From the NCBI GenBank assembly GCA_016192885.1, contig JACPTH010000340.1, forward strand, positions 1-8,612: 8,612 nt of DNA. The letters run 5' to 3'. Under the pieces are notes generated by a model. That model did not search any database. It saw nothing but the letters and a program-made list of their open reading frames with translations, and was not told the origin of the DNA. Source of the DNA: a bacterium (lineage in GTDB: Bacteria; Muiribacteriota; Ozemobacteria; Ozemobacterales; Ozemobacteraceae). This document shows positions 1 through 6,747 of this stretch, piece by piece. Numbering within the stretch: position 1 is the first letter of the stretch; the number at the start of each line of letters is the position of its first letter. The position numbers and the translations under genes are program-made.

Positions 1-2
1 AT

Positions 3-890
3 AATGGAAAATATTATTCCTTGGTTTACGGGATTCCTTGCGTATTGGCGCTTGATCCCGTCGAAAAATGCCCTTTGTTTCACTTTAAGGTGAACGGGGG
101 GGCGCTTTCAATTGCTACCGCCGGATGTAATTTAAGTTGCGACTATTGTCAAAACTGGCAATTCTCGCAAAAATCCCCCGAAGAAACAAGAAACTTTTCG
201 CTTCCCCCCGCTCAGGTTGTTTCCAAGGCTTTGGAATATAAAGCCAGCGCAATCGCTTTTTTTTACACCGAACCCACGATTTACTACGAATACGTTAAAG
301 ATATTGCCGCCGAAGCCAAACGCCTTAAACTTTCCACGGTTATGGTTAGCGGGGGTTATATAAATGAATTGCCTCTTAAGGGGTTGCTTGATTGTATTGA
401 CGCTTTTGTCATCGGGTTAAAAGGCTTCACTGAAGAATTCTATCAAAAAGTTATCCATGGAACTCTCTCTCCCGTTCAAAACACTCTTCTGACGATTAAA
501 GAATCATCAAAGCATTTAGAAGTGGTTACCTTAATTGTTCCTACTTTAAACGATCAGGAAGAGAACTTTCGTTCAGAATCCCGATGGTTCCTAAAAAATC
601 TCGGGCCCGATGTTCCCCTTCATTTTACCCGCTTTAACCCGCAATTCAGACTTAAGGGCCTTCCTCCAACCCCTGTTTCAGCTCTTGAAAAGGCCAGAAA
701 AATTGCGAAAGATTTAGGAATTCATTACGTTTACACGGGGAATGTTCCGGCCCATGAGGGGAATCATACCTATTGCTCGAAATGCGGGAAAATTGTTATT
801 GAGCGATTAGGTTTTCAAGTTCTTCACAATAATTTGAAAAATAATGCGTGTCCATGGTGCGAAACCCGTGTTCCGGGGCATTGGAATTAA
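3..890 (+). CDS. amrS: AmrS-type radical SAM enzyme (AmmeMemoRadiSam system), 5' end missing
   Basis: This is a radical SAM protein of the AmmeMemoRadiSam type, whose exact reaction is unsettled. The reading frame is open to the left edge: the codons before the TTG at 21 encode NGKYYSLVYG, the usual lead-in of this family. The TTG is therefore not the start, and an estimated 40-50 N-terminal residues lie outside the window. The Fe-S cluster motif CxxxCxxC is visible, with Cys codons at 126, 138 and 147, followed by QNW and SQ. Other family marks are DPVEKCPLFHF before the cluster, VSGGY, DVPLHFTRFNP and YVYTGNVPAHEG. A C-terminal pair of CxxC-type motifs (YCSKCG and CPWC) ends in PGHW. The usual DLK after strand 4 reads GLK here. 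Amidase-like (AMMECR1) and Memo partners, often neighbours, are not in view and could lie upstream. The gene ends 45 nt before the next gene. Confidence 0.9.
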   Translation, partial: NGKYYSLVYGIPCVLALDPVEKCPLFHFKVNGGALSIATAGCNLSCDYCQNWQFSQKSPEETRNFSLPPAQVVSKALEYKASAIAFFYTEPTIYYEYVKDIAAEAKRLKLSTVMVSGGYINELPLKGLLDCIDAFVIGLKGFTEEFYQKVIHGTLSPVQNTLLTIKESSKHLEVVTLIVPTLNDQEENFRSESRWFLKNLGPDVPLHFTRFNPQFRLKGLPPTPVSALEKARKIAKDLGIHYVYTGNVPAHEGNHTYCSKCGKIVIERLGFQVLHNNLKNNACPWCETRVPGHWN

Positions 891-923
891 ATTCAGGGTA
901 AATAATATGGGTTCCCGGATTAG

Positions 924-930
924 AAGGAGA
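924..930 (+). promoter_or_regulatory. Strong Shine-Dalgarno site
   Basis: AAGGAGA lies 5 nt before the ATG at 936. It is the clearest ribosome binding site in the window and fixes the start of the Spy-like gene. Confidence 0.8.
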
Positions 931-935
931 TTAAA

Positions 936-1967
936 ATGTTTTTTAATTTTAGATTCCTTAAAATTGCCTTAGCAGCAATTTTTTTCTGTTCACTGTTACT
1001 CTCCGAAGTTTCGCTTGCAAAACCCAAAGATGAGAAATCTTTTCATGAACTTGAGGAAATTCGGGCGGAAATTTCCCTGTTAAACCTGCTTAGGGGCTTG
1101 TATCTCTCGAAAGATCAAGCCAAGAAAGTCATTGAGATTGCAAATAGAGCGCAAGCGTTTAGAGACGAAACCAAGCAATTACTTGAAAGGGATTATGAAA
1201 ACGTTAAGGAAGATTTTACGGGTTTGCGCGATTCCCTTTTTCAACCGGTAGGCAAGGAAAAACCTTTTCAAAATAAGGCTTCGGTTCTAAATGATCGAAT
1301 CAAGGAGGCCAGGGAGGTTACGCAGGAAAAAATAGCCGGGTTAGAAGATGAAGCCCGCCTGGTGCTTTCATCCGCGCAACTTGAAATAATTGACGGGTTT
1401 AAACCATGCCTTGTGCCCCCGAAGGATTTGAGCAATCCGGTGCGGGTCGGCCAGGCCTCCGCCGAAGGCGGTAAATTAGAGAAACTGGTTGAATTAATTC
1501 ATTCCACTCCTGAAACGGTATGGAAGGAAAGAGGCGACTCCCTTTTAGCAAAAGTAGCCAATCATATTGAAGCTGAGTCGGGAGAAATGACGCCTGATAT
1601 GAAATCGGATATAAAAGCTCGACTTTCAAAGACCGCCGGTAAAATCAGGCAAGCTTCAGACGTTGATTTCGTTTTAAAGAAAAATACCTTAGAATCAGAG
1701 ATGTTGCTTATAAATCCCAAAAAAACATTGAGCCATGAACACCGGAAATCAGGAAAGATTGCGCAATGGTTGCTTTCTCCAACAGCGTTTTCAGTTTTAC
1801 CAAAATGGCTTGAAAGTCTCGATAAACAAACCCCGCCCGATTCAACGATCGAAGAAACGCCAAGTAACCCATCCGACGAATCCGCCCTCGCCGAAAACGG
1901 TTTCGCGTGCCCGCAAGGAACCGGCGTGGCAGCCGCCGAAAAAGGGTTCCAGCCTTCGGCGAGCTGA
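936..1967 (+). CDS. Secreted helical protein with Spy/CpxP-like LSxxQ motifs, probably truncated
   Basis: This is an exported, mostly alpha-helical protein of unknown function. Residues 1-28 form a Sec signal peptide with a hydrophobic core (LKIALAAIFFCSLLL) and a probable cleavage site after SLA. The mature part has long charged helices. Two LSxxQ boxes, LSKDQ at 57-61 and LSSAQ at 144-148, resemble the paired LTxxQ motifs of the Spy/CpxP periplasmic chaperone/stress family. The second box is followed by an unusual segment, FKPCLVPPKDL then PVRVGQA (residues 155-174), with one of only two cysteines in the mature part. Residues after about 300 are low in complexity, rich in P, S and E, and coded by DNA much richer in G+C. 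The frame stops at TGA 1965-1967 but stays open in the same frame to 2210, so the natural protein was probably about 425 codons long. Assignment to the Spy family rests on the motif pair and helical character only. Confidence 0.6.
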   Translation: MFFNFRFLKIALAAIFFCSLLLSEVSLAKPKDEKSFHELEEIRAEISLLNLLRGLYLSKDQAKKVIEIANRAQAFRDETKQLLERDYENVKEDFTGLRDSLFQPVGKEKPFQNKASVLNDRIKEAREVTQEKIAGLEDEARLVLSSAQLEIIDGFKPCLVPPKDLSNPVRVGQASAEGGKLEKLVELIHSTPETVWKERGDSLLAKVANHIEAESGEMTPDMKSDIKARLSKTAGKIRQASDVDFVLKKNTLESEMLLINPKKTLSHEHRKSGKIAQWLLSPTAFSVLPKWLESLDKQTPPDSTIEETPSNPSDESALAENGFACPQGTGVAAAEKGFQPSAS

Positions 1968-2044
1968 CACGAGAAGCAACGTGCGGATTTCCTTCGCCCG
2001 CCCAACAGCGCGAGCCCGAATCGCCCCTTGGGGCAGGCAGCGCG
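1904..2044. repeat. GC-rich patch with imperfect terminal inverted repeats, possible inserted element
   Basis: By hand count, bases 1921-2040 are about 67% G+C, against about 32% for 1681-1740, and the composition falls again sharply after 2045. The ends resemble an imperfect inverted repeat: CGCGTGCCCGCAAGG at 1904-1918 against CCTTGGGGCAGGCAGCGCG at 2026-2044. Internal hairpins are CGCCGAA (1934-1940) with TTCGGCG (1955-1961), GGAACC (1917-1922) with GGTTCC (1945-1950), and GCCCC/GGGGC at 2023-2034. The exact borders are uncertain. The stretch between the proposed ends is 141 bp, a multiple of three, and the reading frame is the same on both sides. It carries the TGA that ends the upstream gene. 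No transposase is present. The interpretation as a small palindromic insertion is inference. Confidence 0.4.
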
Positions 2045-2210
2045 TCAAATTTCTAAATCTACCGGTTTTCCGATTTTAAATCCGAAACTTGACCCATATG
2101 GATACGCCGCCGAGCTAGAAAAGATTCTTAACAACCAAAATGACCCCGAGAAATCCTGTAAACAGCTTCGCGATTTAATTTCCATCATTCGTCAATTTAA
2201 GGGTTCCTAA
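1968..2210 (+). pseudogene. In-frame C-terminal remnant of the Spy-like gene
   Basis: Immediately after the TGA at 1965-1967 the same frame stays open for 80 sense codons and ends at the TAA at 2208-2210. The first part, to about 2045, is the GC-rich patch. The rest (KLDPYGYAAELEKIL and onward to RQFKGS) has the base composition and helical, charged character of the upstream gene, so it looks like that protein's original C-terminal tail. The only in-frame initiator in the first part is a TTG at 2028, with no convincing ribosome binding site before it, so separate translation is unlikely but not excluded. Alternatives are a sequencing or assembly error at the TGA, or a real short protein. Confidence 0.5.
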
Positions 2211-2272
2211 TAAATAAATTCGTAAGCGTTCTTTTCTATCCGCTATAGATGATTCCATAGAAACTTTCAGTA

Positions 2273-3886
2273 ATGCCGCTTATTAAGCCAATGGTAAAGG
2301 TCTTTCGACTACATTTTACCCTGGTTTTTCTGGTTTTCTTTTCTTCTCTAGCTTTTGCCGATGGAACCGGGCTCTCCCAACCAGCCACCGGAACCGAAAC
2401 CCTGACAATTTTGTACACCAATGACACTCATTCGCACCTCGTTCCATTTGACCTCCCGGGTTTTGGAAAAAATATCGGAGGGGTCTGCAGGCGCGAAGCT
2501 TTTTTTCGGTCAATTCGAGCCTCTAATCGACGCGTTTTAATCCTAGACGGCGGCGACATTTTTCAAGGAAGTCCGTTCTATTCAGTCTTCAAGGGAGAGG
2601 CCGATGTAAAGGCGTTTTCACTTTGCGGATACGACGCAACTACCCTTGGGAACCACGACCTGGATGATGGTTTTGAAAATACGCTAAGACAATTTTCGCC
2701 CGCGTCTTTTCCGATTCTTTCTTCGAACGTGGCATACGCGAAAACAGGAAAGCTTGTTTTCCCTCCGTTTAAAGTTTTCGACCTCGCCGGAGTAAAAGTC
2801 GGGATCATAGGCTGCATTGGTAAGGAAGCTTGGGAAGTAACTCCCTTAAACAAAAAATCTGATTTAATTTTTCTTGACCCCGTTGAGAGCGTGGCAAGTA
2901 TTTCCGCTGCATTACGATCTCAAGCCGACGTAGTAATATTGTTATCGCATTCAGGATATGATGAAGACTTAAAAATGGCGCAAGAACTTGAAAACGTAGA
3001 TTTGATTATCGGGGGCCACACAAATACCATTTTAAAAGATCCGATTTTGGTGCAAAACTCCGCTTCCAAGCTTTCCAAAAATATTAAGGGAACCCTAGTT
3101 CTTCAAGCTTTTAAATGGGGGGTTTTCGTCGGTCGTTTGGATCTGATACTTGACCCCAAATATAGAGTATCCGGTTATTCGGGGGGTCTTAAACTCATGG
3201 ATGAATCCGTCCAAATCCCGGAAAATTCAAAAATCTCGGGGATTATTGATGGTTTTAAGGCAAGAATAGACGCAATGACGTCACAGGTGATTGGTCATTG
3301 TAGCGTGGAAATGGAGTATTCCGAGGTCGAAAAACACGTAAGGGATTTGCCTTTGGGTACTTTTGTTTGCGAATCGATTCGAGAGTCAACAGACGCTGAT
3401 TTTTCAATAATAAACTCAGGTGCAATTAAAGACCGGTTACCCGCAGGCGACCTTTCAATGGGACATATTATTTCATCGATGCCGTTTGATAACACTGTTG
3501 TGACGTTTTCAATAGACGGAGAAGGAATCCTTGAAATGCTTAACTTCATCTGCAAGAATTTCGGAAAAATTACGGGTTACCAATATGGAGGCTTAACCTG
3601 CACATACGATTTAGTGAATTGGTCGGCAAAAGACATTAAAATTTCGGGGAAACCTCTTGAGTTGAAGCGTCAGTACAAGCTTGCCACCATTTCCTATTTA
3701 TCCGATGGAAACCAAAATGGAAACGAGCTTTTCAAAAGCGCAAAAAACAAATCGGATACCGGTTACCTTATGCGAGACATGGTCATTGAATTCCTTAGAA
3801 AACATAAAACCATTGTTCCCCCCGAACACGGAAGAATAACTTTACTGGTAGGCTCCGAATCAGCTAACATAGAAAAAGAAAGATAA
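2273..3886 (+). CDS. Secreted 5'-nucleotidase/2',3'-cyclic phosphodiesterase family protein (UshA-like)
   Basis: This is an exported two-domain metallophosphoesterase that probably removes phosphate from extracellular nucleotides or related phosphoesters. The signal peptide covers residues 1-29 (core FTLVFLVFF, cleavage after AFA). The catalytic domain (about 43-290) has the dimetal motifs in order: NDTHSH (50-55), DGGD (92-95), GNHD (126-129), LSHSGYD (224-230) and GGHTN (247-251). The C-terminal 5'-nucleotidase domain (about 337-526) shows LPLGTF, NSGAIKDRL and MPFDN. Two substrate-side motifs deviate: the usual NGGGIR reads NSGAIK, and the usual GGDG loop after the LAT strand reads DGNQNGNELF. 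The fold is secure, but the substrate is less so. A stop codon 15 nt upstream limits the start to ATG 2273 or ATG 2291, and neither has a good Shine-Dalgarno site. The second start gives a shorter, more typical signal peptide (MVKVFRLHF). Length 537 is normal for the family. Confidence 0.88.
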   Translation: MPLIKPMVKVFRLHFTLVFLVFFSSLAFADGTGLSQPATGTETLTILYTNDTHSHLVPFDLPGFGKNIGGVCRREAFFRSIRASNRRVLILDGGDIFQGSPFYSVFKGEADVKAFSLCGYDATTLGNHDLDDGFENTLRQFSPASFPILSSNVAYAKTGKLVFPPFKVFDLAGVKVGIIGCIGKEAWEVTPLNKKSDLIFLDPVESVASISAALRSQADVVILLSHSGYDEDLKMAQELENVDLIIGGHTNTILKDPILVQNSASKLSKNIKGTLVLQAFKWGVFVGRLDLILDPKYRVSGYSGGLKLMDESVQIPENSKISGIIDGFKARIDAMTSQVIGHCSVEMEYSEVEKHVRDLPLGTFVCESIRESTDADFSIINSGAIKDRLPAGDLSMGHIISSMPFDNTVVTFSIDGEGILEMLNFICKNFGKITGYQYGGLTCTYDLVNWSAKDIKISGKPLELKRQYKLATISYLSDGNQNGNELFKSAKNKSDTGYLMRDMVIEFLRKHKTIVPPEHGRITLLVGSESANIEKER

Positions 3887-3940
3887 ATTTATCCCTACCG
3901 TGGTAAATAGGGGCTGAACTATGGTATGATAAAAAATAAA

Positions 3941-3945
3941 GAGGA
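3941..3945 (+). promoter_or_regulatory. Shine-Dalgarno site of the HDOD gene
   Basis: GAGGA lies 6 nt before the ATG at 3952 and supports that start. A TATGAT at 3925-3930 resembles a -10 box, but no convincing -35 hexamer lies 16-18 nt upstream, so a promoter is not called. Confidence 0.65.
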
Positions 3946-3951
3946 TAGTTT

Positions 3952-5076
3952 ATGGCTGAATTTCACATTGAAACCCTAAATGGTGGAATCACCCAAATGG
4001 TAATAGATGGAAGAGCAGGGGATGAAGACCAAGACCTTTTTCGCGCGCTCTCCCATCTTTCGCAAAAACACAATCAGATCCTGATAAACCTTTCAAACCT
4101 GAAGGAGGGGCTTCCAAGCTTCTTCAGATGTCTTCAAAACATTTCCATCCGGTCCAGGCTAAAAGTAATTTCCACGGACGCCGCTATCATTACGGGGTGT
4201 AAAGAATTTGAGCTTCCGACTTTTCCTTCATTAAAGAGCGCATCCCTTGCTTATATCGGTGATGAGACGATTTCCATGATGCTTGGGAAATTAAAGGATG
4301 TCCCAATTCTCAACACGGAAGCATATCGTTTGATTTCTTATATCTCTCAGCCTGACGCGGCTTTTAATAAAGTCGAATCCATGATCAAGGATAATCCCGG
4401 AATTTGCAGCCAGATTTTTCGCATGGCAAATTCGGCATATTTCAAACGTTCAAGCACCTCAGAGACCCTTCAACAAGCATTAGTATCATTGGGTTTTGCG
4501 ACTTTGCGCCAGCTTTTTTTGTACAATTTTTACAGTAGCGTCGGGAATATTTTCCAAGCTCAAAATGAAGTTATTGAGCATGGGAAGAACTGCGCTAGGC
4601 TTTCGGAGTTCATTGCGAAGTCGGCGGGTTGCTCCTCGGACGAGTGCGCGAAGGTTCGGCTTGGCGGGCTTCTTCACGACGTCGGAGCCCAGGCATTGGC
4701 CTTTTTCTTTCCTTATCAATATGCCGAAGTTATGAGAAAAATTAAGGAAGAGTCGAAACCAAGCTATCTTGCCGAACTGCTAACCTTCGGAACGGACCAC
4801 CAAACGATTGGAAGCATGCTATGCGGGAAATGGAATTTTCCGCCCTATTTGGGGGCGGTGGTCGGCGATCATCATTATTTAAAATCAACTAACTGGAACG
4901 CGTTAACATTGCCGATTTTCTGCGCGGATAATCTCCTTGGCGAGATTCACGGGCTTCCATTTTCAAAGTATTATTCAAAGATCGAGGAGTATTTTTCCCT
5001 TAAAAAGAAAGAGCTTCCCTGGAAAGACTTCCCGGCGGAAGCAAAAAAATTTCTTGAAACCCCCGATCCATTTTAA
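3952..5076 (+). CDS. HDOD-domain signalling protein with STAS-like N-terminus
   Basis: This is a cytoplasmic regulatory protein. Residues about 113-310 form a HDOD domain, the metal-dependent-hydrolase-related output or adaptor domain common in bacterial signalling. It begins at KLKDVPILNTEAYRLISYI and contains NPGICSQIFRMANSAYF, the TLQQALVSLGFATLRQL helix pair, LGGLLHDVGAQAL (HD at 242-243), DHQTIG and VVGDHH. The Lys that follows HD(V/I)G in HD-GYP enzymes is absent, as is usual for HDOD, so catalysis is not assumed. Residues 1-95 look like a STAS domain: strand FHIETLNGGITQMVIDG, helix DEDLFRALSHLS, strand QILINLSNL and strand LKVIST. This part is more divergent and less sure. The gene stands alone, 65 nt after the nucleotidase gene, with a good ribosome binding site. 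Confidence 0.85.
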   Translation: MAEFHIETLNGGITQMVIDGRAGDEDQDLFRALSHLSQKHNQILINLSNLKEGLPSFFRCLQNISIRSRLKVISTDAAIITGCKEFELPTFPSLKSASLAYIGDETISMMLGKLKDVPILNTEAYRLISYISQPDAAFNKVESMIKDNPGICSQIFRMANSAYFKRSSTSETLQQALVSLGFATLRQLFLYNFYSSVGNIFQAQNEVIEHGKNCARLSEFIAKSAGCSSDECAKVRLGGLLHDVGAQALAFFFPYQYAEVMRKIKEESKPSYLAELLTFGTDHQTIGSMLCGKWNFPPYLGAVVGDHHYLKSTNWNALTLPIFCADNLLGEIHGLPFSKYYSKIEEYFSLKKKELPWKDFPAEAKKFLETPDPF

Positions 5077-5114
5077 GCCGTAATTTCGCCTTTTTTCGTA
5101 TCTGCTCAATAATT

Positions 5115-5230
5115 CGGGGGACCCCTTGATTCATTGTGGTAGAGATTTCTCTCTTCGAAATGACAGCTTTGTGTGTCATTCAGAATACTATGCACAAGGG
5201 GATCGCTCAAAAGTTCGGAATGACGGAGAA
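5115..5230. repeat. Palindromic dispersed-type repeat upstream of hisS
   Basis: The 213-bp spacer between the HDOD gene and hisS holds nested repeated words. TTCGAAATGAC at 5154-5164 and TTCGGAATGAC at 5214-5224 are direct copies with one mismatch. GTCATTCAGAA at 5175-5185 is their inverted copy, with one mismatch to the second. CCCCTTG at 5122-5128 is inverted as CAAGGGG at 5195-5201. GGGG-A-CCCC lies at 5117-5125. Read on the minus strand it encodes peptides such as CHFEERNLYHNESRG and RHSELLSDPL, typical of the 'HFE-R-SEES' class of non-coding palindromic repeats scattered through many bacterial genomes. Copy number cannot be judged from one window. No mobility gene is present, so mobilisation by another transposase would be needed. 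Confidence 0.7.
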
Positions 5231-5272
5231 GGAATCCGCCAATTAAGATTACTTTGAAATTAAGGCAAAAAT

Positions 5273-5278
5273 AAAGGA
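5273..5278 (+). promoter_or_regulatory. Ribosome binding site of hisS
   Basis: AAAGGA lies 11 nt before the ATG at 5290, slightly far but usable. It sits just downstream of the palindromic repeat, which therefore probably lies in the 5' leader or promoter region of hisS. Confidence 0.5.
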
Positions 5279-5289
5279 TACTCCAAAAT

Positions 5290-6720
5290 ATGTTGAACGT
5301 TGCCCCCCCAAGCGGAATGCGAGATTTCCTCCCAGGCGAGTTGTCGCATCGAAAGTACCTAGAAAACGTCATTCGGAAAATCTTTGAAATCCACGGCTTT
5401 GTTTCGATTGAGACCCCCGCGATCGAAAACCTTTCCACGTTACTAGGGAAATATGGAGTAGAGGGAGATCAGCTAATTTACCGCATTCTTCACCGGCGCG
5501 AAAAACTCTCCCGGGCGCTTGGTTCCGGATCACCCTCGGAAACCGACCTTGCTGAACTAGGTTTAAGATATGATTTAACGGTTCCGTTAGCGAGATTTAT
5601 GGCCAACAATCGAGATCTTCCCAGGTTTTTCAGACGGTATCAGTTACAACCCGTTTGGAGAGCCGATCGCCCAGGCAAGGGGCGTTTCAGGGAATTCACT
5701 CAATGCGATGTTGATATTACCGGTACCAAATCGCTTCTTGCTGAAGCAGAGGTTTGCGGAGCGGTTTCTTCGGTGCTGCTTGAGTTAGGATTTTTCGACT
5801 TCACGATCCAAATAAATCATCGGGAGCTCCTTAAGTGCTTAATAGCGGCGGCCGGTCTTGAACCGAGTTTTGAAGAACCTTCCTTAGTCGCAATTGATAA
5901 ACTTGATAAGATCGGCAAAGAGGGTGTATGGAAAGAACTTTTAGAAAGGGGAATAACCGCTTCCCAAGCGGAAAAATTGCTTTCCTTCTTTCAGTCGGAA
6001 TTAAATTGCAAATTGCCTGAAAACGAGACCTCAAAATCGCCCCAAAAGGAAGCGGGAGAATTTTGCGAGCTTTCGCGTTTAGAAAACCTTCTCGACAATT
6101 CCCCGGCAGCTCAGGCTTCAAAAAAACCCCTCTCTCAGTTGAAAGACCTTCTTTCTATAGCTTCCGCCGGGCCTGCAAAGGGCCGCTTACGCTTCGACGC
6201 TTCTCTAGCAAGAGGCTTGAGTTACTATACAGGGCCTATTTTTGAAATTAGATCGCCGAAATGCAAGGGGAGTTTAGGAGGCGGAGGGCGCTATGACGGT
6301 CTAATAGGCATGTTTTCAGGGTTTGAAATCCCCGCTGTGGGTTTTTCAATTGGTTTTGAAAGACTTGCAATGGTAATGGACGAGCTTAATCTCTTCCCCA
6401 ATCTGCCTCAAAACCCCGAGGTTTTGATATGCTGTTTCCCCGAGATTTCCCCATCTGAGGTTGTAAGAATCGCGACAATTCTTCGCTCGGAAAACATAAG
6501 GGTTGAAATTTTTCCGGAAACTCCAAAAATCGGCAAACAAATTGGATACGCGGAATCAGTAGGAGCAAAAGCGACTGTAATTCTTGGAACGGAGGAAATA
6601 ATTCACAATCGATTAACCGCAAAATTTCTTTCGTCAGGCGAACAAATTACATTACCGACCCCCGAAGCAATCATTAAAATTAAATCATGGTTTTCAAAAG
6701 CAAAGCCAACCGCGGTTTAA
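5290..6720 (+). CDS. hisS: Histidyl-tRNA synthetase
   Basis: This class II aminoacyl-tRNA synthetase attaches histidine to tRNA-His in the cytoplasm. All landmarks are present: motif 1 region PPSGMRDFLPGE (residues 6-17); motif 2 from GLRYDLTVPLARF (91-103) to FFRRYQLQPVWR and GRFREFTQCDVDI (131-143); the histidine signature LARGLSYYTGPIFE (306-319); the glycine-rich GSLGGGGRYDGLIG; motif 3 GFSIGFERL (351-359); and an anticodon-binding domain (about 376-472). The RFREFTQCDVDI form and ENLSTLLGKYGVEGDQLIYRIL are typical of the eukaryote/archaea/Bacteroidetes-like branch rather than the E. coli branch, which reads RYRQFHQLG. Full motifs and the C-terminal domain argue against the regulatory paralogue HisZ. 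Length 476 is slightly above the usual 420-460; the extra residues are in the insertion region around 235-290. The gene converges with the minus-strand genes, 27 nt apart. Confidence 0.95.
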   Translation: MLNVAPPSGMRDFLPGELSHRKYLENVIRKIFEIHGFVSIETPAIENLSTLLGKYGVEGDQLIYRILHRREKLSRALGSGSPSETDLAELGLRYDLTVPLARFMANNRDLPRFFRRYQLQPVWRADRPGKGRFREFTQCDVDITGTKSLLAEAEVCGAVSSVLLELGFFDFTIQINHRELLKCLIAAAGLEPSFEEPSLVAIDKLDKIGKEGVWKELLERGITASQAEKLLSFFQSELNCKLPENETSKSPQKEAGEFCELSRLENLLDNSPAAQASKKPLSQLKDLLSIASAGPAKGRLRFDASLARGLSYYTGPIFEIRSPKCKGSLGGGGRYDGLIGMFSGFEIPAVGFSIGFERLAMVMDELNLFPNLPQNPEVLICCFPEISPSEVVRIATILRSENIRVEIFPETPKIGKQIGYAESVGAKATVILGTEEIIHNRLTAKFLSSGEQITLPTPEAIIKIKSWFSKAKPTAV

Positions 6721-6747
6721 GGTCGTATTGGTTCGGCCTTGGTAAGT
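6721..6747. other. Short convergent intergenic gap
   Basis: Only 27 nt separate the stop of hisS from the stop of the minus-strand cysteine-rich gene. A small inverted repeat, GTAAG (6742-6746) with CTTAC (6754-6758), straddles the minus-strand stop codon. It is not GC-rich, so an intrinsic terminator is not convincing and transcripts from the two strands may overlap. Confidence 0.4.

Noticed and set aside
21..23. TTG as the start codon of the radical SAM gene
   Set aside because: The frame is open upstream and encodes NGKYYSLVYG, a family-typical stretch, so the gene begins outside the window.
1459..1471. CCGCC-GAA-GGCGG hairpin as a terminator
   Set aside because: It lies inside the coding region in a conserved-looking part of the protein and has no following T run.
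1562..2079. Open frames on both strands across the 3' end of the Spy-like gene (1562-2005 minus, 1842-2048 minus, 1735-2079 plus)
   Set aside because: They are long only because the GC-rich patch has few stop codons; none has a ribosome binding site or a recognisable domain.
3893..3912. CCCTA...TAGGG inverted repeat after the nucleotidase gene as an intrinsic terminator
   Set aside because: The stem is only 5 bp and no T tract follows, so it is too weak to call.
5091..5097. T run after the HDOD gene as an intrinsic terminator
   Set aside because: No GC-rich stem-loop lies directly before it.
5106..5438. Minus-strand open frame of 110 codons across the hisS leader
   Set aside because: Half of it is antisense to hisS and the rest is the palindromic repeat; its peptide is the known spurious-ORF type from such repeats.
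6708..6717. AACCGCGGTT perfect palindrome as an operator or terminator
   Set aside because: It sits within the last hisS codons, is short and isolated, and is not followed by a T run.
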